Part shown: positions 9,424 to 17,830 of the stretch, in pieces
Numbering within the stretch: position 1 is the first letter of the stretch
How the letters are laid out: every line of letters starts with the position of its first letter
Assembly: GCA_963819385.1 (NCBI GenBank)
Contig: CAWFVV010000006.1
Span: 744,001 to 808,000, forward strand
Length of the DNA: 64,000 nt
Reading direction: 5' to 3'
DNA from: JAVDCA01 sp963819385
GTDB taxonomy: Bacteria; Pseudomonadota; Alphaproteobacteria; Rhizobiales; Xanthobacteraceae
Notes under the pieces: model-generated
Told to the model about the DNA's origin: nothing
Databases searched by the model: none
Seen by the model: the letters and a program-made list of their open reading frames with translations, nothing else
Position numbers and translations under genes: made by a program

Positions 9424-10389
9424 TCACTGGGCCTTGATACCGCCCTGCTTGACGACCTCACCCCATTTCTGCATCTCGCTCTGCATGAAGGCGCCGAACT
9501 CGGCGGGGCTCATGCGCACGACCGCAGCGCCTTCCGACTCGAGGCGTTTCTGCGTCTCGGGCGAGTCCTGCGCGGCGGCGAGCGCGGCGTGCACCTTGTC
9601 GACGATCGCGGCCGGCGTGCCGGCGGGCGCGATGATGCCCCACCAGTTGGTCGCCTGATAGTTCGGCACGCCCGCGTCCGCGATGGTCGGCACGTCGGGC
9701 AGTACCGGGCTCCTCGCCGTCCCGCCGGTGCCGAGCGCGAGGAGCTGGCCGTTGCGGATATAGGGCGTGGTCTGCACCAGCGACGAGAACATGATCTTGG
9801 TGTTGCCGGCGAGCACGTCGAGCATCGCGGGCCCGCCGCCGCGGAACGGCACATGCACGATGTTGACGCCCGCATCGAGCTTGAACAGCTCGCCGCCCAG
9901 ATGCTGGAAGCTGCCGATGCCGGCCGAGGCGTAGTTGAGCTCACCCGGCTTCTGCTTGGCGAGCGCGATCAGCTCCTTCACGGAGCGCACCGGCAGCGTC
10001 GGGTTCACCACCAGCACGTTGGTGCCGCTACCCATGATGCCGATCGGCACGAAGGATTTGATCGGGTCGTATTTGAGCCGGTAGAGCCACGGATTGACCG
10101 CGTGGGCGAGCGAGATGACCAGCAGCGTGTAGCCATCAGGCGTCGCATTCGACACGAGCTCGGTGCCGACCACGCCGCCGGCGCCGCCGCGGTTCTCCAC
10201 CACCAGCGGCTGGCCGAGCCGATCGCCGATCGCCGCCGCGAAGACGCGGCCGACAACGTCGTTGCTGCCGCCGGGCGGGAACGGAATGATGAAATGGATC
10301 GGCCGGCTCGGCCAGGCGTCGGCGGCGCGCGCGGCCGGCGCGGCCGCGACGACGGCGAGCAGGACGAACAGCAGGCGCGAGAATTTCAT
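9424..10389 (-). CDS. Bug/TctC family periplasmic solute-binding protein
   Basis: 321 residues with a signal peptide (about 1-24, cut after ARA-ADAWP). The hallmark start of mature Bug proteins is present (WPSRPIHFIIPFPPGGSNDV). Bug proteins bind carboxylates with two water molecules and work with TctAB membrane subunits or signal to two-component systems. No tctAB is nearby, as is usual for the many orphan Bug genes of soil Proteobacteria. Start 10389 is the Met of the signal peptide. It follows the MBL hydrolase gene by 23 nt on the same strand, suggesting co-transcription and uptake of that enzyme's substrate. Confidence 0.9.
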   Translation of the reverse strand: MKFSRLLFVLLAVVAAAPAARAADAWPSRPIHFIIPFPPGGSNDVVGRVFAAAIGDRLGQPLVVENRGGAGGVVGTELVSNATPDGYTLLVISLAHAVNPWLYRLKYDPIKSFVPIGIMGSGTNVLVVNPTLPVRSVKELIALAKQKPGELNYASAGIGSFQHLGGELFKLDAGVNIVHVPFRGGGPAMLDVLAGNTKIMFSSLVQTTPYIRNGQLLALGTGGTARSPVLPDVPTIADAGVPNYQATNWWGIIAPAGTPAAIVDKVHAALAAAQDSPETQKRLESEGAAVVRMSPAEFGAFMQSEMQKWGEVVKQGGIKAQ

Positions 10390-10412
10390 CGGCAAAGTCC
10401 CCGGTTGGCGCG

Positions 10413-11171
10413 TCACGCGACCACGAGCTCGATCGTGGTCGTGGTCTCGAGATCGTCGCCGAACCACGACTTGATGGCGGCCTCGCGTTTGCCCACGTAC
10501 TCGATGCGGCCGTCGCGCAGCACCATCGGCATGTCGTGCCCCGGCACCAGCAGGCTGCCGGGGCGCCGGCCCCAGACCTCCCGGATCGCGGCGATCGACT
10601 TGCCACTCACCGACGCATCGTAGCTCATATCGGCACGGCCGCAGAGGAGCTCGGCGCGGTTCTTCGCCGCATCGCCGGTGAAGATCACGTCGCGCTCGGT
10701 CCCTTTCAGCACGTACATCAGATGGCCGGGCGTGTGGCCGGGCACCAGATGCGCCGTCATGCCCGGCATGACGTCGTCACCGTCCGCGACGGTCGCGAGC
10801 GTCTTCCAGGTCGCGAGCTCCTTCACGTAAAGCTCCGGCACCGGCGTCGTGCCCCACGGCTCCTGGCCGGCCCAGGTCATCTCGTGCGCGCCGATGACGA
10901 TGCGGGCATGCGCGAAGGTGGTCCAGTTGACCATGTGGTCGTGATGCGCGTGGGTGATGAGGAGATCGGTCACGTCGGCGGGCGCGAGGCCGCGCGCCTT
11001 GAGCCGCGACAGCAGCAGCGGGCGCACGCCGAAGCCGCCGGTGTCGACCAGCGCGACGCGGCCCCTGCCGCGGATCAACGCGATCGTGCTCCAGCCGAGC
11101 CCGCCATGGCACACGGTCTTGCCCGGATAGCCCTGGACGACGATGTCGATGTCGTAGCCGTCGAGTTGCAT
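10413..11171 (-). CDS. MBL-fold metallo-hydrolase
   Basis: 252 residues. The metallo-beta-lactamase fold is shown by THAHHDHMVN (H-x-H-x-D-H zinc motif, about residue 88), VPGHTPGHLMY, IFTGDAAKNR and VPGHDMPM supplying further ligands. Such enzymes hydrolyse esters, lactones or thioesters; the exact substrate cannot be read from sequence. Start 11171 is preferred because AAGGAA lies about 6 nt upstream; an alternative ATG is two codons earlier (11177). Upstream lies a palindromic repeat; downstream is a Bug binding protein in the same operon. Confidence 0.85.
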   Translation of the reverse strand: MQLDGYDIDIVVQGYPGKTVCHGGLGWSTIALIRGRGRVALVDTGGFGVRPLLLSRLKARGLAPADVTDLLITHAHHDHMVNWTTFAHARIVIGAHEMTWAGQEPWGTTPVPELYVKELATWKTLATVADGDDVMPGMTAHLVPGHTPGHLMYVLKGTERDVIFTGDAAKNRAELLCGRADMSYDASVSGKSIAAIREVWGRRPGSLLVPGHDMPMVLRDGRIEYVGKREAAIKSWFGDDLETTTTIELVVA

Positions 11172-11186
11172 GCTCATTTCCTTGCT

Positions 11187-11280
11187 GTCATTGCGAGCGA
11201 AGCGAAGCAATCTCGGCCCGCGTACTCATGCGTTTGCCGATCGGGATTGCTTCGTCGCGCTGCGCGCTCCTCGCAATGAC
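11187..11280. repeat. palindromic repeat, TCATTGCGAGC family, copy 1
   Basis: Ends are GTCATTGCGAG and CTCGCAATGAC (perfect complements) with inner arms GAAGCAATC and GATTGCTTC. Related copies lie at 12114-12217 and 47869-48013. It separates the MBL gene from the HpcH gene. Confidence 0.75.
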
Positions 11281-11284
11281 GTCG

Positions 11285-12088
11285 TCACGGCATCATCTCC
11301 CGTACCTGCTTGGCCTTCTCGGTGCATGCCGCGAGCAGAAAGGCAAGATCCGTTCCGGTCGACACATATCTCGCGCCCATCTTCACGAATTCCGCCGCGA
11401 GCTGCGGGCGCGTCGCGAGGCCGCCGACGCCGACGTGCTTGCCGTGCTTCGTCGCCGCCGCGATGACACGCGCGTAGGCCTCGCGCACGCGCGGATGCTC
11501 GTATTGGCCCGTGAGGCCCCAATCGGCCAGGAGGTCGTTGGTGCCGATCATCGCCATGTCGACGCCCTCGACCGCCATGATCTCGTCGGCATGGTCGAGG
11601 AACTCGGCGCTCTCGCACTGGACCATGACGGTCGTCGCGTCATTGAGTGCCTGATTGGCTTGCGCCTGCGGGAACGCGCGATAGCGCAGGTGCGGCAGGC
11701 CGCCGGCGGCGGAGCGCTCGCCGAGCGGCGGGAATTTCGCGGCGCGCACCACCGCGCGCGCCTCCTCGGCCGAGCGGATGTGCGGCGCAATCACGCCGAG
11801 CGCGCCGCCGTCGAGCACGCGGCCGACATGCTCGGGCCGGATCGAGGGCACGCGCACGAACGGCGCGATCCCGACCGCGAGCGCCGCGATGCAGATCTGG
11901 CTCGTGGTCGCGAGCGAGAAGCTCGAATGCTCCACGTCGATATAAAGCGTGTCGAAGCCCGCCGTCCTGGCGATGCTGACGATCTCGATGTTGGAGACCA
12001 GCCGCACCGTCATCGAGGCGACCACCTCGCCGCGCGCGAGCTTGTCTTTGACCGGATTGCGCAGGATGTCGGCGATGGTTTCGGGCAT
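11285..12088 (-). CDS. HpcH/HpaI family aldolase (pyruvate-dependent class II type)
   Basis: 267 residues. Family features: DTLYIDVEHSSF (acidic metal/substrate region), GVIAPHIRSAEEA, MVQCESAEFLDH (the Glu metal ligand) and AMIGTNDLLADWG. These enzymes cleave 2-keto-4-hydroxy acids to pyruvate and an aldehyde using a divalent metal, typically the last step of aromatic or sugar-acid breakdown. Start 12088 is preceded by GGGAGGGAGAG. The gene heads a minus-strand block with the MBL hydrolase and Bug protein; a class II aldolase diverges from it. Substrate not determinable. Confidence 0.85.
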   Translation of the reverse strand: MPETIADILRNPVKDKLARGEVVASMTVRLVSNIEIVSIARTAGFDTLYIDVEHSSFSLATTSQICIAALAVGIAPFVRVPSIRPEHVGRVLDGGALGVIAPHIRSAEEARAVVRAAKFPPLGERSAAGGLPHLRYRAFPQAQANQALNDATTVMVQCESAEFLDHADEIMAVEGVDMAMIGTNDLLADWGLTGQYEHPRVREAYARVIAAATKHGKHVGVGGLATRPQLAAEFVKMGARYVSTGTDLAFLLAACTEKAKQVREMMP

Positions 12089-12113
12089 TTGGCTCTCTCC
12101 CTCCCTGTCCGCC

Positions 12114-12217
12114 GTCATTGCGAGCCGGACAACGTCCGGCGAAGCAATCTAGATCGGCAGACGCATGCGTATGCGGATCGAGGTTGCTTCGCCGGCCTTT
12201 GGCCGGCTCGCAATGAC
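12114..12217. repeat. palindromic repeat, TCATTGCGAGC family, copy 2
   Basis: Bounded by GTCATTGCGAGCCGG and CCGGCTCGCAATGAC, with GAAGCAATCTAGATC and GATCGAGGTTGCTTC inside. It fills the divergent gap between the HpcH aldolase and the class II aldolase, so it probably overlaps their control region. Confidence 0.75.
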
Positions 12218-12282
12218 CCCCGGATTGCGCTTCGCTTCATCCGGGCTACACTGGCGGCGTTTTCACGCGGAACCGACTATCC

Positions 12283-13071
12283 ATGAACTACGCAACCGAC
12301 TTCAAGTCGATCAAGGACGAGGTCTCGGCCGCCGAATGGCAGGCCCGGCTCGATCTTGCGGCGTGCTATCGGCTGGTCGACGCCTACGGGATGACCGACC
12401 TGATCTACAACCACATCACGGCACGCATCCCGGGCACCGAGCACCTGCTGATCAACCTCTACGGCCTGCTCTACAAGGAGATCACGGCGTCGAGCCTGGT
12501 GAAGATCGACGTCGAGGGCAACGTGGTGTGGAAGCCGGACACCGACTACGGCATCAACGTCTCGGGCTACGTGATTCACGGCGCGATCCACAAGGCGCGC
12601 CCCGAAGTGAAATGCGTGCTGCACACGCACACCCGCGCCGGCATGGCGGTGTCGACAATGAAGTGCGGCCTGCTGCCGATGTCGCAGACCTCGATCCGCT
12701 TCAACGGCCATATCGGCTACCACGACTACGAGGGCCCGGCGGTCGATCTCGACGAGCGCGAGCGGCTCGTGCGCGACCTCGGCCCGCACGACGCGATGAT
12801 CATGCGCAACCACGGGCTGCTCACCTGCGGCGCCACGATCCAGCAGGCGTTCAATACCATGTACCAGCTCGAGCTCTCGTGCCGCTCGCAAGCGGACGCC
12901 ATGGCGGCGCGCACCGAGCTCACCATGCCGGGCGAGAACGTGCTCGCCCACACGGCGCACATGTACCAGCCGGACACCCGCCGGCCCTACGGCGTCCTCG
13001 AATGGCCTGCCATGCTGCGCCTGCTGGATGCGGAAGAAGGCCGTTCGGGCTATCCGTCGTACAAGCACTAG
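12283..13071 (+). CDS. class II aldolase/adducin family protein
   Basis: 262 residues, full length for the AraD/FucA fold. Zinc ligands are visible: HTHTRAG (about residue 109-115) and RNHGLLTCG (about 173). NHITARIPG and YGINVSGYVIHGAIH are typical of this family. Members cleave or epimerise sugar phosphates or, in this longer subgroup, act on non-phosphorylated substrates; it could also be decarboxylase-like. A palindromic repeat lies between it and the VOC gene 3', which may belong to the same transcript. Confidence 0.85.
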   Translation: MNYATDFKSIKDEVSAAEWQARLDLAACYRLVDAYGMTDLIYNHITARIPGTEHLLINLYGLLYKEITASSLVKIDVEGNVVWKPDTDYGINVSGYVIHGAIHKARPEVKCVLHTHTRAGMAVSTMKCGLLPMSQTSIRFNGHIGYHDYEGPAVDLDERERLVRDLGPHDAMIMRNHGLLTCGATIQQAFNTMYQLELSCRSQADAMAARTELTMPGENVLAHTAHMYQPDTRRPYGVLEWPAMLRLLDAEEGRSGYPSYKH

Positions 13072-13120
13072 CGCATGTCCCGGCGAAGTGGAGGCCGGTT
13101 CGCCGACAAGGACATGCGCC
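13070..13120. repeat. 50-bp covarying palindrome, copy A
   Basis: Arms GCGCATGTCC / GGACATGCGC enclose inner arms CGGCGAA / TTCGCCG. Three more copies exist (30821-30870, 49414-49464, 53135-53184) whose outer arms differ at matched positions, so pairing is kept. Confidence 0.8.
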
Positions 13121-13157
13121 AAACACAAAGATCCAAGATTCGCAGACGAGGAACCCC

Positions 13158-14111
13158 ATGAGCAACGCACGAGTGACCGGATTGCGCAGCGTCGAGCTGG
13201 GCGTGGCCGATCTCGACAAATCCGCCGCCTTCTACCGCGACGTCTGGGGCCTCGAGGACGTGGTGTCGACCGGCGACACGCTGCACCTGCGCGGCACCGG
13301 CGCCGAGCATCATGTGCTCACCCTGCGGGTGCGGCCGAAGGCGATGTTCCTGGGCGTGCATTTCGCCGCCGCCAACAACGACGCCGTGAACAAGCTGCAC
13401 GACCAGGTGAAGGCGCACGGCGCGACGATCCTGTCGGCGCCGGCCGCGCTCCCGCGCGACGAAGGCGGCGGCTACGGCTTCGCGCTGCGCTCGCCCGAAG
13501 GCCAGCCGATCTTCATCTCCTCCGACGTCGACCGGCTCGATGTCGGCCGCGAGGACCGCTCGCGCCCGACCAAGCTCACCCACGTGGTGCTCAACGCCAC
13601 CAAGACCGACGCCGAGCTCGCCTTCTTCCTCGACGCGCTCGGCTTCCGCCACTCGGACTCGACCGACATGATGGAGTTCGTGCGCTGCACCTCAGATCAC
13701 CACTCGCTCGCGCTGGTGCGCACCGAGGGGCCCTCGCTCAACCACATGGCCTACGAGATGGCCAACATCGACGGCCTGATGCGCGGCGCCGGCCGCATGA
13801 AGCAGGCGGGCTACAACATCGAATGGGGCCTCGGCCGGCACGGGCCGGGCAACAACGTGTTCACGTACTTCGTCGAGCCGAACGGCTTCGTCACCGAGTA
13901 CACGACCGACGTCGATCAGGTCGACGAGGCGACCTACCAGAAGCATGACGCGGCCTACTGGCGCAGCTTCCCGGGCCGTCCCTGCCGCTGGAACATGGCG
14001 GGCCACCCGTCGAACCGCCTCAAGGTCGCGATGGGCGGCAACCCGGTCGCCGCCCAGGCGGCCACGGACGAGCGCTGCGAAGACGTGATGGCGAAGACGC
14101 TGGCGCGATAG
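13158..14111 (+). CDS. VOC family protein, type I extradiol dioxygenase-like
   Basis: 317 residues with two vicinal-oxygen-chelate modules. The N-terminal module (about 5-125) begins LRSVELGVADLDKSAAFYRD. The C-terminal module (about 138-275) contains LTHVVLNATK, LNHMAYEM (His ligand) and FVEPNGFVTEYTTD (Glu ligand). This layout is that of 2,3-dihydroxybiphenyl/catechol extradiol dioxygenases, in which His-His-Glu bind Fe(II) in the C-terminal half. A ring-cleavage role beside an aldolase fits aromatic catabolism, but many such proteins have other substrates. The ATG at 13158 follows ACGAGGAACCCC. Confidence 0.8.
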   Translation: MSNARVTGLRSVELGVADLDKSAAFYRDVWGLEDVVSTGDTLHLRGTGAEHHVLTLRVRPKAMFLGVHFAAANNDAVNKLHDQVKAHGATILSAPAALPRDEGGGYGFALRSPEGQPIFISSDVDRLDVGREDRSRPTKLTHVVLNATKTDAELAFFLDALGFRHSDSTDMMEFVRCTSDHHSLALVRTEGPSLNHMAYEMANIDGLMRGAGRMKQAGYNIEWGLGRHGPGNNVFTYFVEPNGFVTEYTTDVDQVDEATYQKHDAAYWRSFPGRPCRWNMAGHPSNRLKVAMGGNPVAAQAATDERCEDVMAKTLAR

Positions 14112-14177
14112 GGACCGGTGGCCACCGCCGACGACGTCCGGGCAGGCTTTCTTCGGAGCATACGCTAAGTAGCGCGC

Positions 14178-14432
14178 TCACTTGCCCGGCGGGATGAGAC
14201 ACCACTGCCGCCATTCGGGGACATACTGGCAGGTCCAGCCGTTTCCACGGTCCTGGGCGACCTTCTTGCACGACTTCTCATAGCCGCGATTGCACTCGAG
14301 GTCCGCGAGGACGACGGGAGGCCGTGCGGCGTCCCGCAGGCGGTCGAGCAACGATGTGTGCATGGTCGCGGTCTCGGCCCGCGCGGCAGACGTTGCGGCG
14401 ACCAGGGCAAATACCGATACGAGCATCCACAT
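14178..14432 (-). CDS. small secreted protein of unknown function
   Basis: 84 residues. A signal peptide (about 1-20, ending ARA-ET) precedes a ~64-residue mature part with four Cys, LECNRGYEKSCKKVAQDRG and WTCQYVPEWRQWC, probably two disulfides. AAAGGAAA sits 8 nt before the ATG at 14432. I do not recognise the family. It converges with the VOC gene. Confidence 0.65.
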   Translation of the reverse strand: MWMLVSVFALVAATSAARAETATMHTSLLDRLRDAARPPVVLADLECNRGYEKSCKKVAQDRGNGWTCQYVPEWRQWCLIPPGK

Positions 14433-14553
14433 CGCTTGTTTTCCTTTCTGCACGGCGACCAGGCGTGCAAGATAGCACGCGCCTCCGCGCGCAAACGGAC
14501 AACTTTGCGCGCAATTTCCCCAACCCAACGCACCGACAGAGGATAGAGGCCGA

Positions 14554-14904
14554 ATGCGCATCCACAATCTCTACGTCGACGCCCAGGGCGAGACGCATTT
14601 TCGCGACATCGAGGTCGAATGGGTCGAGGAACGTCCCGGCGGCAAGCTGTCACGGCGCATGCCGGCGACCGGCATCATCTTCCGCCAGACCGGCGGCGAC
14701 TACGATCTCGACTGGCACCCGGCGCCGCGCCGGCAGTACATCATCAACCTCGACGGCGGGGTCGAGATCACGGTGAGCGACGGGGAAAAGCGGGTCATCG
14801 GCGCCGGCGAGGTGCTGCTCGTCGAGGACATCACCGGCAAGGGCCACCTGTCGAAGGCCGTCAGCGGGCAGATGCGGCACTCGATCTTCGTGCCGATCGA
14901 TTGA
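14554..14904 (+). CDS. cupin-like protein
   Basis: 116 residues with the alternation of short beta strands expected of a single cupin barrel: WHPAPRRQYIINLDGGVEI, then VIGAGEVLLVEDITGKGH (matching the second cupin motif G.G....P...H). Metal ligands are only partly conserved (His in DWHPAP and GKGH). It could be a small non-catalytic or isomerase-type cupin; substrate unknown. It diverges from the small secreted protein gene at 14178-14432. Confidence 0.7.
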   Translation: MRIHNLYVDAQGETHFRDIEVEWVEERPGGKLSRRMPATGIIFRQTGGDYDLDWHPAPRRQYIINLDGGVEITVSDGEKRVIGAGEVLLVEDITGKGHLSKAVSGQMRHSIFVPID

Positions 14905-15079
14905 GCGATGATGGCGGCGCCGCCGGGCTGCGAGGCGGCGATCCGAACCACATGCGTTCATTCATCGCGTACGGGTGGCGGTGCGTCGCGCCACCGCGAT
15001 CGTTGAGCAGGGGCGCGATTGTTCTTGCACGGCTGCGGCAATTACGCTCCCTCAGGTGGCAAAACGGAAGGAAGCGCGC

Positions 15080-15346
15080 ATGAGCGAAACTATCGACCTC
15101 GCGGGCGTTAATCCGACGCTTACGGTCTTTCCGAGCAGGCAACAAGTCATCATTGGATGTCGGATGGTAGAGCATCTGGCTGATGGTCCCCGGCTATCCG
15201 AAAAAACCATCCGCCTTGGAATGACGATGGCAGATGCAATGCAGCTACTGGCTCTGCTGATAGATACTCAACAGCGACTTGGCATTGAAGGGCCGGGCGT
15301 TCAGCCGACCGTAATAGAGGTTCCTCCGGCGAAGGGCCGAAACTAG
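15080..15346 (+). CDS. conserved hypothetical protein, 88 aa
   Basis: Start 15080 is chosen because ACGGAAGGAAG precedes it. The protein has no signal peptide or membrane segment; it has a beta-rich first half and a helical stretch (MADAMQLLALLIDTQQRLG). Family not recognised. The composition is ordinary for coding DNA of this window and the frame is well isolated, so I take it as real. Confidence 0.55.
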   Translation: MSETIDLAGVNPTLTVFPSRQQVIIGCRMVEHLADGPRLSEKTIRLGMTMADAMQLLALLIDTQQRLGIEGPGVQPTVIEVPPAKGRN

Positions 15347-15422
15347 CGCGTATTTGTCTTCTTTCCTTTGCACTTAGTAGGACTCTGCCCGGTGCCGCCG
15401 CGCCGTCCGGGACGCAAACGCG

Positions 15423-15761
15423 CTACTCGTCCGTGCGCGCGGCCGCGATGAGTGCATCCACCTGCGCGGCCTCGTCGGAGAACTCGCCGGCCAATCCCTT
15501 GAGCGCGTCGGCGGCTTCGGCCTCGCGGCACGCGAGCCCGATCTGCATCAGCCTCAGCGAAATCGCGCGCAATTGCCCCGACTGCATGGAGAGCTTGCGC
15601 AGCTTCGCGATGCGCTCGACCGGCGTCATCGAGACGTCCGCCTGACGCATCGCGAGTTGGCGCTGCTCGACCGCGTTGCCCAGGACGATCGCCGACAGTC
15701 GCGTTACCACCTGACGCAGGTCGCGGTTCTCTCTCTCCAGTTCGGCGATCGTCGAATCCAT
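15423..15761 (-). CDS. coiled-coil hypothetical protein, 112 aa
   Basis: Almost wholly helical: a leucine/glutamate heptad stretch at the start (MDSTIAELERENRDLRQVV) and Ala-rich helices after. No signal peptide, membrane segment or enzymatic motif. Start 15761 matches the onset of the coiled coil; an upstream Met adds 12 residues of repeat-like sequence. Function unknown; it might be a structural or regulatory adaptor. Confidence 0.55.
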   Translation of the reverse strand: MDSTIAELERENRDLRQVVTRLSAIVLGNAVEQRQLAMRQADVSMTPVERIAKLRKLSMQSGQLRAISLRLMQIGLACREAEAADALKGLAGEFSDEAAQVDALIAAARTDE

Positions 15762-15878
15762 CGTGTTCCGGCTCGGGGAACCCCGGCCCCCGCGCACGAG
15801 CTAGTCACCAGAGGTTGATTTGTCTAATATTCCAAACGGCTAACTTCGATACTTTGCGGATATCTACCATTGGGTGTG

Positions 15879-15903
15879 CTGCGGCGGCCGCGAGCCGCCG
15901 CAG
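15879..15903. promoter_or_regulatory. perfect 10-bp inverted repeat before the LysR gene
   Basis: CTGCGGCGGC and GCCGCCGCAG are separated by 5 nt, 57 bp before the LysR start. It may be an RNA hairpin in the leader or a binding site for the regulator itself; it lacks the T-N11-A core in its centre. Confidence 0.35.
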
Positions 15904-15959
15904 CGAACATCGACCATCCTGTTGCGGACACGTGGCCGCTTGCGGGCGGAGCCCGGAGC

Positions 15960-16892
15960 ATGGAGCTGCGTCATCTTCGGTATTTCGTCGCGGTCGCCGA
16001 GGAGCGCAGCTTCCGGCGCGCCGCCGAGCGGCTTGGCATCCAGCAGCCGCCGCTCAGCCTGCAAATTCGCCAACTCGAACGGGAGATGGGCACCTCGCTC
16101 TTCCGCCGCCACGCCCGCGGCGTCGAGCCGACTGACGCCGGCAAGCTGCTGCTCGAGGAAGCGCGCGTCATCCTCAATCAGGTCGAGCAGGCCAAGAGCG
16201 GCGTCGCGCGCCGCGGCCGCGGCGAAAGCGGGCAGCTCAACGTCGGATCGAGCGGGGCGACCGATTTTCATCCGCTCATTCCGGCAATCATCCGCGAATA
16301 CGGCACGCAATTCCCCGATGTCGATCTCGTCCCCGAGGCAGGCAATACCGCGTTGATGCTGGCGCGGCTGCGTGCCGGCGCGCTCGACCTCGCCTTCGTG
16401 CGCCCGCCGGTCATGGAGCGCGACGGCCTCGTGGCGATACGGCTCGTCGACGAGGACTCGGTGATGGCGCTGCCGAGCGGCCATCCGCTCGCCGGCCGCG
16501 CGGCCGCGCCGCTCTCGGCGCTCGCCCGCGAGACCCTCATCCTCCATTCGCGCGCCGTCAATCCGGGCGGCCACGATCTGATCGTCGCGGCCTGCCGGAA
16601 CGCCGGCTTCGAGCCGGTCCTCGGCCAGTCGGCGCCGCAGATCGTGTCGATCGTGCCGATGGTCGCGGCCGGCCTCGGCGTCTCGATCGTGCCGCAGTCG
16701 ATGCGCCGGATCGCGATCGACGGCGTCTTCTTCCTGCCGATCGAGGGCGGCGGCCCGCGCGCCGAAATCTGGCTCGTCCATTGCCGCGACGAGCGCTCGC
16801 CGGCGATCAGGAAATTCGTCGCAGTCGCCCGCCGCGAGATGCGCCGGGCGGCGGAGCGCGGGATCGAGGGACTGCGGAAGGCTACGGGATAG
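15960..16892 (+). CDS. LysR family transcriptional regulator
   Basis: 310 residues, normal length. The N-terminal winged HTH starts MELRHLRYFVAVAEERSFRR and continues LGIQQPPLSLQIRQLEREMG. The effector-binding domain begins about residue 92 (LNVGSSGATDFHPLIPAI). MELRHLRYF starts are frequent in CatR/BenM-like regulators of aromatic degradation. It ends 13 bp from the convergent uronate dehydrogenase-like gene, so it is not in the usual divergent layout and its target is uncertain. Confidence 0.88.
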   Translation: MELRHLRYFVAVAEERSFRRAAERLGIQQPPLSLQIRQLEREMGTSLFRRHARGVEPTDAGKLLLEEARVILNQVEQAKSGVARRGRGESGQLNVGSSGATDFHPLIPAIIREYGTQFPDVDLVPEAGNTALMLARLRAGALDLAFVRPPVMERDGLVAIRLVDEDSVMALPSGHPLAGRAAAPLSALARETLILHSRAVNPGGHDLIVAACRNAGFEPVLGQSAPQIVSIVPMVAAGLGVSIVPQSMRRIAIDGVFFLPIEGGGPRAEIWLVHCRDERSPAIRKFVAVARREMRRAAERGIEGLRKATG

Positions 16893-16905
16893 GCACGCCC
16901 GCGCG

Positions 16906-17718
16906 TCAGCGCAGCCACAGGTCCTCGTCACCGTCGTACCCATCGCTGCAGTACGTGCCGCCCTCGTACCAGTCGGCGACGCGATCGGACGGGAGCTTCG
17001 CCTGGGCGGCGAGCGCCGCGTCGCGAAAATCCTCGGCGCGCCCGGTCGGGCGATAGCCGAAGCGGAACGCGTCCACATTGTCCCACCAGCCCCGCGCATT
17101 GTCGGAGGCGCCGAAGAAGATCTCGCAGCGGATGTCTGGATGCTCGAGGCCGATGCGGATGAGCTGCGCCAGGTCCTCGGGCTTGATCCAGATCGAGAGG
17201 CGCCGCAGGTCGATCGGCTGGTCGCCGAAATTGCCGATGCGGATCGAGGTCACGCGCATGCCGTGCTTCGACGCGTAGAGCGAGCCGAGCGCCTCGCCGA
17301 ACGCCTTCGACACGCCGTAGCGCGAATCCGGCCGCACGCGATGGTCGGGCCCGATGCGGCGGTTGCGCGGATAGAAGCCGACCGCGTGGTTCGACGAGGC
17401 GAACACGACCCGCTTGACCTTGGCGCGGCGGGCCGCCTCGAACAGGTTGTAGCAGCCGACGATGTTGGCGCTGTGGATCACGTCCCACGGACCTTCGACC
17501 GAGAAGCCGCCGAGATGGATGATGCCCTCGACGCCCGCGACCGCGCGCTCGACCGCCGGCAGATCGGCGAGATCAGCGGCGACGAACTCTTCGTCCGGCT
17601 TGAGGTCGGCCGGCGCCTTGAGGTCGGAGAGCCGCAGGCGCGGATAGACGCCCTTGAGCAATGTGCGCATCCGCGTGCCGATGCCACCGCCGGCGCCCGT
17701 CATCAGAACCGATTGCAT
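16906..17718 (-). CDS. udh: uronate dehydrogenase-like NAD-dependent SDR
   Basis: 270 residues of the extended SDR fold. TGAGGGIGTRMR is the glycine-rich NAD motif, and YGVSK is the catalytic Tyr-Lys. The blocks HLGGFSVEGPW, FASSNHAVGFYPRNRRIGPD, RPDSRYGVSKAFGEALG, RRLSIWIKPEDLAQLI and GASDNARGWWDN closely follow known uronate dehydrogenases, which oxidise glucuronate or galacturonate to the aldarate lactone in the cytoplasm. This call rests on remembered family pattern. Start 17718 has GGGAGAAC about 5 nt upstream. The decayed IS4 element ends about 110 bp upstream and may have displaced its promoter. Confidence 0.72.
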   Translation of the reverse strand: MQSVLMTGAGGGIGTRMRTLLKGVYPRLRLSDLKAPADLKPDEEFVAADLADLPAVERAVAGVEGIIHLGGFSVEGPWDVIHSANIVGCYNLFEAARRAKVKRVVFASSNHAVGFYPRNRRIGPDHRVRPDSRYGVSKAFGEALGSLYASKHGMRVTSIRIGNFGDQPIDLRRLSIWIKPEDLAQLIRIGLEHPDIRCEIFFGASDNARGWWDNVDAFRFGYRPTGRAEDFRDAALAAQAKLPSDRVADWYEGGTYCSDGYDGDEDLWLR

Positions 17719-17792
17719 GTCGTTCTCTCCCAGATCGTCGCACACATATTAGAGCGCGCGTCCCGGCAAGGGGACAGGGCTATCGCATATGG

Positions 17793-17830
17793 ATTGGCAC
17801 TGCGCCTGCGCTCCCTCTCCCCGCGTGCGG
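17793..17830. repeat. left half of a CTCTCCCC-type palindrome, split by an IS
   Basis: Left arm GCGCTCCCTCTCCCCGC of a hairpin repeat whose right arm lies at 19123-19158. The last 10 bases (CCGCGTGCGG) are repeated at 19123-19132 as the apparent target duplication. Intact relatives: 37186-37351, 42124-42288, 54706-54846. Confidence 0.75.

Noticed and set aside
17703..17830. Last ~45 residues of the transposase reading frame
   Set aside because: They translate the host palindrome and the promoter region of the uronate dehydrogenase-like gene, not IS sequence.
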